A model generated the notes under the pieces. That model worked only from the letters and a program-made list of their open reading frames with translations, searched no databases and was not told the origin of the DNA. A DNA stretch of 11,515 nt from Hyphomicrobiales bacterium. Lineage in GTDB: Bacteria; Pseudomonadota; Alphaproteobacteria; Rhizobiales; Beijerinckiaceae. Shown here in pieces: positions 6,584 through 11,515 of the stretch (its first letter is position 1; the number at the start of each line of letters is the position of its first letter). The stretch lies in contig JAQGJO010000460.1 in the NCBI GenBank assembly GCA_028290595.1, forward strand, positions 1-11,515. The letters run 5' to 3'. The position numbers and the translations under genes are program-made.

Positions 6584-6970
6584 ATGGCGCTGCCGAAAAG
6601 TCTGTCTGCTTTGTTTCTGGGAATTTTCCTGGTGACGTCTCCGGCGGCCGCCGTCGAGGGCATGTACCGGATCGAGGGCCGCAATCCGGCGCAGGGCGGC
6701 ACCTATAGCGGCGAGGCGCAGGTCAAGCAGACCGGCCGGACATTCGCGGTGATCTGGAAGATCGGCGAATTGCGCCAGATCGGCACCGGCATCGTCGTCG
6801 ACAATGTGTTTTCCGTCGTGTTTCAGTCGATCCTGCCGGGCCGGGTGGCAGGACGTCCGGGGATCGCCGTGTTCCAGATCGACAACGACCGAATCACCAA
6901 CGGCATCTGGTCGACCTTGGGCGACGAGGCGACAGGGCAGGAAGTGTGGACCGCGTCGGACCGGCATTAA
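6584..6970 (+). CDS. Small exported protein of unknown function (128 aa)
   Basis: The ATG at 6584 is chosen over the GTG 6551 and ATG 6572 because GAGG at 6574-6577 lies 6 bp ahead of it and the signal peptide MALPKSLSALFLGIFLVTSPAAA then starts properly, with likely cleavage after residue 23. The mature part of about 105 residues is beta-rich with repeated Gly-aromatic patterns: MYRIEGRNPAQGGTYSGEAQV (27-47), FAVIWKIGELRQIGTGIVVDN (54-74), and a final IWSTLGDE segment. No cysteine, lipobox or catalytic motif is visible. I recall similar short beta-rich exported proteins in Rhizobiales but cannot name a family. It lies between the divergent ars promoter and the secE promoter. Its function is unknown. 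Confidence 0.75.
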   Translation: MALPKSLSALFLGIFLVTSPAAAVEGMYRIEGRNPAQGGTYSGEAQVKQTGRTFAVIWKIGELRQIGTGIVVDNVFSVVFQSILPGRVAGRPGIAVFQIDNDRITNGIWSTLGDEATGQEVWTASDRH

Positions 6971-7022
6971 GAACCTGCCGGCGTCATAAAACCGATGTAG
7001 GAAACTGCCTGCAAGAAACCGC

Positions 7023-7051
7023 TTGGCGGAAGGGCGGACACCGGTTATAAG
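7023..7051 (+). promoter_or_regulatory. Candidate promoter of secE-nusG-rplKA
   Basis: TTGGCG (7023-7028) is followed after 17 bp by TATAAG (7046-7051), or after 16 bp by TTATAA. It lies about 140 bp before secE, after the stop of the small exported protein, and is the best sigma-70-like pair in this gap. Confidence 0.6.
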
Positions 7052-7134
7052 CCCCACATTGTGGCGCGCGACCTCCCGGTCCCGCGCCGCGATCATTTTC
7101 GGGAGTTCGCATCTGCGCTTCGTATTTCGACTCT

Positions 7135-7153
7135 GCATCTCTATATGGGATGC
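7135..7153 (+). other. Hairpin in the secE leader
   Basis: GCATCTC (7135-7141) can pair with GGGATGC (7147-7153), with one G-U pair, around the loop TATAT. It ends 38 bases before the secE start. There is no T-run, so it is not an intrinsic terminator. Its role is unknown. Confidence 0.35.
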
Positions 7154-7191
7154 GGGCGAGCGCATGAGCTTCCGGCAGCAGAGACAGGTAG

Positions 7192-7383
7192 ATGGCCAAT
7201 CCGTTTGAATTCCTCCAGCAGGTACGCGCCGAAGCGTCGAAGGTCACGTGGCCGACGCGCCGCGAGACGTTGATCACGACCGGCCTCGTGATTCTGCTGG
7301 TGGTGGTTGCGAGTTTGTTTTTCGTCACCGTGGATCAGGCCATCCGCCTGCTTCTCGCGTTTATTCTGTCTCTGGGAAAGTAA
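7192..7383 (+). CDS. secE: SecE, preprotein translocase subunit
   Basis: This is a 63-aa single-helix inner-membrane protein, the short form usual outside enterobacteria. The cytoplasmic amphipathic start [25 protein letters not shown] contains the family signature KVTWP (residues 17-21), followed by one membrane segment at about 29-61 ([26 protein letters not shown]). SecE clamps the two halves of the SecY channel and is essential for protein export. The gene is followed after 16 bp by nusG, the near-universal order. A σ70-like promoter lies about 140 bp upstream. Confidence 0.97.
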   Translation: MANPFEFLQQVRAEASKVTWPTRRETLITTGLVILLVVVASLFFVTVDQAIRLLLAFILSLGK

Positions 7384-7399
7384 GCCGGAAATCGCACCC

Positions 7400-7930
7400 A
7401 TGCCCATGCGCTGGTATATCGTTCACGCCTATTCGAACTTTGAGAAGAAGGTCGCGGAATCGATCCGTGAATTCGCGGCCCAACGGGGGCTCGCCGACAA
7501 GTTCGAAGAAATCCTCGTGCCGACGGAAAACGTCGTCGAGGTGCGCCGTGGCCGCAAGGTCAATGCCGAGCGCAAGTTTTTCCCGGGCTACGTGCTGGTC
7601 AAGTGCGACCTGACGGATAACGTCTACCATCTGATCAAGAATACGCCCAAGGTTACGGGCTTTCTCGGCGCCGACAACAAGCCGATGCCGATCTCGGAGG
7701 CCGAGGCCGACCGGATCAAGGGGCAGGTCGCCGACGGCGTTGAACATCCCAAGCCCTCGATTTCGTTTGAAATCGGAGAGACGGTGCGGGTCGCCGACGG
7801 TCCGTTCGCCTCCTTCAACGGTATCGTCGAGGAAGTCGACGAAGGCCGCTCGCGCCTCAAGGTCGCGGTGTCGATCTTCGGCCGCGCGACGCCGGTGGAA
7901 CTGGAATTCGGCCAGGTCGAAAAGACCTGA
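7400..7930 (+). CDS. nusG: NusG, transcription elongation/antitermination factor
   Basis: The protein has 176 aa. The N-terminal NGN domain ([19 protein letters not shown], residues about 4-22, to FPGYVLVKC and VTGFLG) binds the RNA polymerase clamp. The C-terminal KOW domain ([30 protein letters not shown]) contacts Rho or ribosomal protein S10. ATG 7400 is preferred to ATG 7406 because family members have about three residues before RWY and GGAA at 7387-7390 lies 9 bp upstream; 7406 would cost only two residues. It links transcription with translation, suppresses pauses and aids Rho termination. It is co-transcribed with secE. Confidence 0.97.
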   Translation: MPMRWYIVHAYSNFEKKVAESIREFAAQRGLADKFEEILVPTENVVEVRRGRKVNAERKFFPGYVLVKCDLTDNVYHLIKNTPKVTGFLGADNKPMPISEAEADRIKGQVADGVEHPKPSISFEIGETVRVADGPFASFNGIVEEVDEGRSRLKVAVSIFGRATPVELEFGQVEKT

Positions 7931-7973
7931 CCGTTTAAGTCCGCCCCGCGAGGGACGGCATTCGAACGTGGCG

Positions 7974-8047
7974 GGCATGCCTGGAGGCCATCCGGGAGTT
8001 CATGCCAGACCACGGACTTCAACCGTCAGGCGGAGTTCCGTCCTGAC
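7974..8047 (+). promoter_or_regulatory. Structured leader of rplK-rplA, possible L1 autoregulatory site
   Basis: Two hairpins fill much of the 134-bp nusG-rplK gap. In the first, GGCATG (7974-7979) pairs with CATGCC (8001-8006) and CCTGGA (7980-7985) with TCCGGG (7991-7996), leaving AGTT bulged. In the second, GTCAGG (8025-8030) pairs with CCTGAC (8042-8047) with CGG/CCG inside. The second ends 17 bases before rplK. L1 represses the L11 operon through its leader in E. coli; whether these stems bind L1 here is inferred. Neither has a T-run. Confidence 0.4.
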
Positions 8048-8064
8048 ATTGTGTGGAGACTATT

Positions 8065-8511
8065 ATGGCAAAGAAGATCGCGGGTTACGTGAAGCTTCAG
8101 GTGCCGGCCGGCGCGGCGAACCCGTCGCCGCCGATCGGCCCCGCGCTGGGTCAGCGCGGCCTGAACATCATGGAGTTCTGCAAGGCCTTTAACGCAAAGA
8201 CCGCGCAGATCGAGAAGGGGACGCCGATTCCGGTGGTGATCACCGCCTATCAGGATCGTTCCTTTACATTTGAAATGCGGCAGCCGCCGGTGACGTTCTT
8301 CCTGAAGAAGGCCGCCAATCTCAAGATCGGCAAGAAGCCTGCTTCCGGCTCGAAGACGCCGGGACGCGGTTTCGTCGGTTCGGTGACCAAGGCGCAGGTG
8401 CGCGAGATCGCCGAGAAGAAGATCGTCGATCTCAACTGTCATACAGTTGAATCTGCGATGTCGATGATCGAGGGCTCGGCCCGGGCCATGGGCCTCCAGG
8501 TGGTGGAGTAA
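8065..8511 (+). CDS. rplK: 50S ribosomal protein L11
   Basis: The protein has 148 aa. ATG 8065 is preceded by GGAG (8055-8058) with 6-bp spacing; an in-frame GTG at 8053 is rejected because the family N-terminus is [16 protein letters not shown]. The N-terminal domain has the proline-rich [24 protein letters not shown], and the C-terminal RNA-binding domain runs from about residue 75 ([23 protein letters not shown]) to the [18 protein letters not shown] signature. L11 binds the GTPase-associated region of 23S rRNA at the stalk base, and is needed for factor binding and RelA activation. It is followed by rplA after 4 bp. Confidence 0.98.
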   Translation: MAKKIAGYVKLQVPAGAANPSPPIGPALGQRGLNIMEFCKAFNAKTAQIEKGTPIPVVITAYQDRSFTFEMRQPPVTFFLKKAANLKIGKKPASGSKTPGRGFVGSVTKAQVREIAEKKIVDLNCHTVESAMSMIEGSARAMGLQVVE

Positions 8512-8515
8512 GGCA

Positions 8516-9226
8516 ATGGCTGAAGGAAAGCGCATCAAGAAGTCCCGTGAGGGCATCGACCGCGTCAAGCTCTACAAGATCGACGAAGCGGTTAAGCTGG
8601 TGAAGGATCGCGCCACAGCGAAGTTCGACGAAACCGTCGAAATTTCGATGAATCTCGGCGTCGACCCGAAGCATGCGGACCAGATGGTCCGCGGCGTGGT
8701 CAACCTGCCGAACGGCACCGGACGCACCGTCCGTGTCGCCGTGTTCGCCCGTGGTCCAAAGGCTGATGAAGCCAAGGCCGCCGGCGCCGACATCGTCGGG
8801 GCGGAAGACCTGGTCACCATCGTCAACGGCGGCACGATCGACTTCGACCGCTGCATCGCGACCCCGGATATGATGGGTCTCGTCGGCCGTCTGGGCAAAG
8901 TGCTTGGACCGCGCGGCCTCATGCCGAACCCGCGCGTCGGCACCGTCACCAATGACGTTGCTGCTGCGGTCAAGGCTTCCAAGGGCGGCGCCGTCGAGTT
9001 CCGTGTCGAGAAGGCCGGTATCGTTCAGGGCAGCGTCGGCAAGGCTTCGTTCGACGAAGGCAAGCTGGTCGAGAACGTCAAGGCGTTCGTCGATGCGGTG
9101 ACCCGCGCCAAGCCGGCCGGCGCCAAGGGCACCTATATCCAGCGGGTGGCCTTGTCCTCGAGCCAGGGTCCGGGCGTGAAGATCGACCCGACCACCGTGA
9201 CCACCCAGGGCACGGTCGGCGCCTGA
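8516..9226 (+). CDS. rplA: 50S ribosomal protein L1
   Basis: The protein has 236 aa, full length. The family signature is [20 protein letters not shown], and the N-terminal part includes [26 protein letters not shown]1 forms the mobile L1 stalk that moves deacylated tRNA out of the E site, and in many bacteria it also represses translation of its own operon mRNA. The start lies 4 bp after the rplK stop, with GGAG at 8505-8508 serving as ribosome binding site inside the end of rplK, so coupling is likely. A GC-rich hairpin follows about 20 bp downstream. Confidence 0.98.
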   Translation: MAEGKRIKKSREGIDRVKLYKIDEAVKLVKDRATAKFDETVEISMNLGVDPKHADQMVRGVVNLPNGTGRTVRVAVFARGPKADEAKAAGADIVGAEDLVTIVNGGTIDFDRCIATPDMMGLVGRLGKVLGPRGLMPNPRVGTVTNDVAAAVKASKGGAVEFRVEKAGIVQGSVGKASFDEGKLVENVKAFVDAVTRAKPAGAKGTYIQRVALSSSQGPGVKIDPTTVTTQGTVGA

Positions 9227-9246
9227 GGTCTTGCAGTTTGATGTTT

Positions 9247-9276
9247 CAGGCGCCGGTCCCGGCGCCTGATTCTTCG
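9247..9276 (+). terminator. Candidate terminator after rplA
   Basis: A perfect 9-bp GC-rich stem (9247-9255 with 9260-9268) around the loop GTCC lies 20 bp after the rplA stop. The bases after it, ATTCTTCG, are only mildly T-rich, so termination may be partial. Confidence 0.55.
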
Positions 9277-9303
9277 ACCTGTAATCTTTTCCGGTACGAC
9301 CCC

Positions 9304-9332
9304 TTGTGGACGGGCCGGATTAGGTCTAGATA
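9304..9332 (+). promoter_or_regulatory. Candidate promoter of rplJ-rplL-rpoB
   Basis: TTGTGG (9304-9309) and TAGATA (9327-9332) are 17 bp apart, just downstream of the hairpin after rplA. Starting here would give rplJ a 5' leader of about 440 bases. Confidence 0.55.
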
Positions 9333-9778
9333 GGCAAACGGGCTGATCGCGTTTTGCAGCCCTTTTCAGATTCAGCTTCCGTGCGCTTGCACCTTCTCGA
9401 AGGAAGGCGTTGGTGCGCGGTGGATAGGCCGGTAGGGCCTGGGCGCAAGCCCGGTTCTCTTCCGGCCATGTCCTGTCCGAGACTGCCGGCGCGGGAAGAT
9501 CTAGGTCTAACCGCTTAATTTCATTTCGGTTTCCCGTCGGTTCCTTTTGGGTTCCACGGGAAACGGTGAGGCCTGCATAGACGGGGAAGACCGGATTTCC
9601 GGGCTTGTGACGTGCCTCCCAGGCATGTTCGCACGCCCATTGTTTGGTTCGAACCTTCTGTCCGGTGGCGATCCATCGCTCCGGGGACAGGCATTCGATG
9701 CCGCGCTTTTCCGCCTCCGCGGACGGGCTGCGGTTCATGCAACCGGCGGGGTTCGCCCCGCCAACCGGAGAGAGCATA
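9333..9778 (+). promoter_or_regulatory. Long non-coding rplJ leader with several hairpins (candidate L10 leader)
   Basis: The 552-bp gap between rplA and rplJ has no convincing gene. Clear stems are: 9427-9467, with GGCCGG/CCGGCC outside and GGGC-GCAA-GCCC inside, a GNRA loop; 9529-9564, with GTTTCCCGT and ACGGGAAAC; 9658-9690, with CTGTCC/GGACAG and an inner GCGA/TCGC; and 9745-9762, with GGCGGGG, a TTCG loop and CCCCGCC, ending 5 bases before the rplJ ribosome binding site. L10 with L7/L12 represses its own mRNA through a leader structure in many bacteria. A leader of this length fits, but the exact L10-binding fold was not identified. Confidence 0.5.
9745..9762 (+). other. UUCG-capped hairpin just before the rplJ ribosome binding site
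   Basis: A perfect 7-bp GC stem GGCGGGG/CCCCGCC is closed by the very stable UUCG loop. It ends 5 bases before GGAG (9767-9770), so it could set access to the rplJ start or act as a stable scaffold of the leader. Confidence 0.55.
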
Positions 9779-10294
9779 GTGGACAGAGCGGGTAAACGAG
9801 AGCTCGTCACGGACCTCGGCGACATCTTTACGAAGACGTCTGTCGTGGTTGTGGCGCACTACTCCGGCCTGACCGTCGCCCAGCTTCAGGATCTGCGCAA
9901 GCGGATGCGGAATGCCGGCGCCTCGGTTCAGGTGGCCAAGAACCGCCTCGCCAAGATCGCTCTTGATGGCAAGGACGTCGCTTCCATCGCGCCCCTTCTC
10001 AAGGGGCCGACCCTGATCGCCTATTCGGACGATCCGGTGGCAGCGCCGAAGGTCGCCGTGGCCTTCGCCAAGGATTTCGACAAGCTCGTGATCCTCGGTG
10101 GGGCAATGGGAACGACCGCCCTGAACGTGGAAGGCGTGAAGTCGCTCGCGACTCTGCCGTCCCTGGACGAACTGCGCGCCAAGCTTGTGGGTCTGCTCGT
10201 TGCACCCGCGACCAAGATCGCCCAGCTCTCCACCGCGCCTGCTGCCAAGCTCGCGCGCGTTTTTGGAGCCTACGCCAATCGAGACGCGGCCTGA
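9779..10294 (+). CDS. rplJ: 50S ribosomal protein L10
   Basis: The protein has 171 aa, normal for the family. The start is GTG at 9779 with GGAG (9767-9770) 8 bp ahead; it gives the usual rhizobial N-terminus [10 protein letters not shown]. An ATG 135 bases upstream in the same frame is rejected because the added sequence lies in the structured leader and is unlike L10. The RNA-binding N-terminal domain includes [22 protein letters not shown] and [11 protein letters not shown]; the C-terminal helix ([22 protein letters not shown]) carries the L7/L12 dimers. L10 anchors the ribosomal stalk. It probably represses its own operon at the leader. Confidence 0.97.
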   Translation: MDRAGKRELVTDLGDIFTKTSVVVVAHYSGLTVAQLQDLRKRMRNAGASVQVAKNRLAKIALDGKDVASIAPLLKGPTLIAYSDDPVAAPKVAVAFAKDFDKLVILGGAMGTTALNVEGVKSLATLPSLDELRAKLVGLLVAPATKIAQLSTAPAAKLARVFGAYANRDAA

Positions 10295-10351
10295 TCGAGG
10301 CCTTCAGTTAACCAAACGGTTTGAACCAAATCTAAGTTAGGAACTAAAACT

Positions 10352-10723
<372 letters not shown>

Positions 10724-10763
10724 AATTGCGGGGGTCGCGTCCGCGATTCCTTCATTGAAACGA

Positions 10764-10802
10764 GACGGTCCCGGGGCAAGTCGCCGGGGCCGTCATTACT
10801 TT
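10764..10802 (+). terminator. Attenuator-like hairpin between rplL and rpoB
   Basis: An 11-bp stem (10764-10774 with 10784-10794, one G-U pair) around a 9-base loop lies 40 bp after the rplL stop and is followed by ATTACTTT. In E. coli a partial terminator at this place makes more L7/L12 than RNA polymerase. The position and weak T-tract fit partial termination here too. Confidence 0.6.
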
Positions 10803-10913
10803 CTGGAAAAGGCCTCAATCAAGGCTTATCTGGACTGAAACTCCGCTTGACAGCGGTGATTCCCGGGGCAGAGCCCCATTCGCGCGGTCATTTCGTCCGC
10901 ACGGCAGGTGTGA

Positions 10914-10927
10914 GACCCGTCCGGGTC
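10914..10927 (+). other. Short hairpin in the rpoB leader
   Basis: GACCC (10914-10918) pairs with GGGTC (10923-10927) around GTCC, 20 bases ahead of the rpoB ribosome binding site. There is no T-run. Its role is unknown. Confidence 0.3.
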
Positions 10928-10956
10928 CGCCGCAAATACGAGGTTCGAGGAGCGAT

Positions 10957-11515
10957 ATGGCTCAAGCGTCGGCTCAAACAACCCAGCAATCCTTCATCGG
11001 CCGCAAGCGCATCCGCAAGTTTTTCGGTCATATCCGCGAAGTCGCGGAAATGCCGAACCTGATCGAAGTCCAGAAGGCTTCCTACGATCAGTTCCTGATG
11101 GTCGATGAGCCCGTCGGCGGTCGCGGTGACGAAGGCCTGCAGTCTGTTTTCAAGTCCGTCTTCCCGATTTCCGATTTCTCGCAGACGGCTCTGCTCGAGT
11201 TCGTCCGCTATGAATTCGAACAGCCGAAATACGACGTCGACGAGTGCCGCCAGCGCGGCATGACGTTTGCTGCGCCGTTGAAGGTGAAACTGCGCCTGAT
11301 CGTGTTCGATGTGGATCCCGACACCAATGCGCGGTCGGTCCGCGACATCAAGGAGCAGGACGTCTATATGGGCGACATGCCGTTCATGACCCTGAACGGC
11401 ACGTTCATCGTCAACGGGACCGAGCGCGTCATCGTTTCGCAGATGCACCGTTCGCCGGGCGTCTTCTTCGATCACGACAAGGGCAAGACCCACAGCTCGG
11501 GCAAGTACCTGTTCG
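10957..11515 (+). CDS. rpoB: RNA polymerase beta subunit, first 186 codons (cut by the window end)
   Basis: The frame starts at ATG 10957 after a strong GAGGAG (10947-10952) and stays open to the window end. [32 protein letters not shown] is the conserved alphaproteobacterial N-terminus, [27 protein letters not shown] and [17 protein letters not shown] follow, and [28 protein letters not shown] marks the start of the beta1/lobe region. The beta subunit forms half of the polymerase active-site cleft. The rifampicin-resistance region lies beyond this window. The gene shares its operon with rplJ and rplL through the attenuator-like hairpin at 10764-10802. Confidence 0.98.
   Translation, partial: MAQASAQTTQQSFIGRKRIRKFFGHIREVAEMPNLIEVQKASYDQFLMVDEPVGGRGDEGLQSVFKSVFPISDFSQTALLEFVRYEFEQPKYDVDECRQRGMTFAAPLKVKLRLIVFDVDPDTNARSVRDIKEQDVYMGDMPFMTLNGTFIVNGTERVIVSQMHRSPGVFFDHDKGKTHSSGKYLF

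Noticed and set aside
7361..7978. 205-codon open frame antisense to nusG
   Set aside because: The NusG domains on the plus strand explain this stretch; the antisense product has no motif.
9646..9655. GGTTCGAACC as the T-arm of a tRNA gene
   Set aside because: No acceptor, D or anticodon stems can be built around it; it is just a short palindrome in the leader.
9644..9778. N-terminal extension of L10 from an upstream ATG
   Set aside because: The added 45 codons lie in the leader hairpins and are unlike L10. The GTG at 9779 has a good ribosome binding site and gives the family N-terminus.
9133..9825. 230-codon open frame on the minus strand
   Set aside because: It covers the end of rplA and the structured rplJ leader in antisense, and is Arg/Pro-rich with no domain; a typical shadow frame in GC-rich DNA.
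10847..10852. Perfect TTGACA as the -35 of a separate rpoB promoter
   Set aside because: No acceptable -10 element lies 15-19 bp downstream, where the sequence is GC-rich.
10888..11493. 201-codon open frame antisense to rpoB
   Set aside because: RpoB on the other strand is strongly conserved here; the antisense product shows no motif.

Overview
The window looks like chromosome of an alphaproteobacterium, most likely of the order Hyphomicrobiales (Rhizobiales). This rests on the high GC, the sequences of L7/L12, L10, NusG and the RpoB N-terminus, and an arsenic operon of the rhizobial kind (arsR, arsenate reductases, aquaporin, arsH). No genus can be named from the sequence alone.

Left part (1-2417): a DHA2-type drug efflux transporter (minus strand, cut by the window start), a small exported protein of unknown function, and an ArsR-type winged-helix regulator with a Cys-rich patch. 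Two nearly identical 18-bp inverted repeats, one upstream of the transporter (1029-1046) and one upstream of the regulator (1600-1617), suggest that this regulator controls both itself and the transporter.

Middle part (2427-6383): a compact six-gene arsenic operon read leftwards: arsR, a low-molecular-weight phosphatase-type arsenate reductase, a glutaredoxin-type ArsC, an AqpS-like aquaporin, ArsH, and an MFS transporter that may be ArsK-like. Every gene overlaps its neighbour or lies within 2 bp of it. Arsenate would be reduced to arsenite, which leaves through the aquaporin or the MFS pump, and ArsH would deal with trivalent organoarsenicals. No ArsB, Acr3 or ArsM is present in the window. 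The phosphatase-type reductase is frameshifted after codon 66, and the shift places its N-terminus in frame with the next gene. The promoter and an 8+8 bp operator overlap the arsR start codon, which predicts a leaderless transcript.

Right part (6584-11515): a small exported protein of unknown function, then the conserved cluster secE-nusG-rplK-rplA, a 552-bp non-coding interval with a promoter and a structured leader, rplJ-rplL, an attenuator-like hairpin, and the first 186 codons of rpoB. These make the SecE subunit of the protein export channel, the elongation factor NusG, ribosomal stalk and L1 proteins, and the RNA polymerase beta subunit. Neither a tuf gene nor a tRNA-Trp gene is seen ahead of secE, so an accessory arsenic module sits only a few hundred bases from core genes.

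Most of the window is well-known biology. The points most worth a second look are the paired operators, the arsenate reductase frameshift and fusion, the leaderless arsR promoter, and the long rplJ leader.
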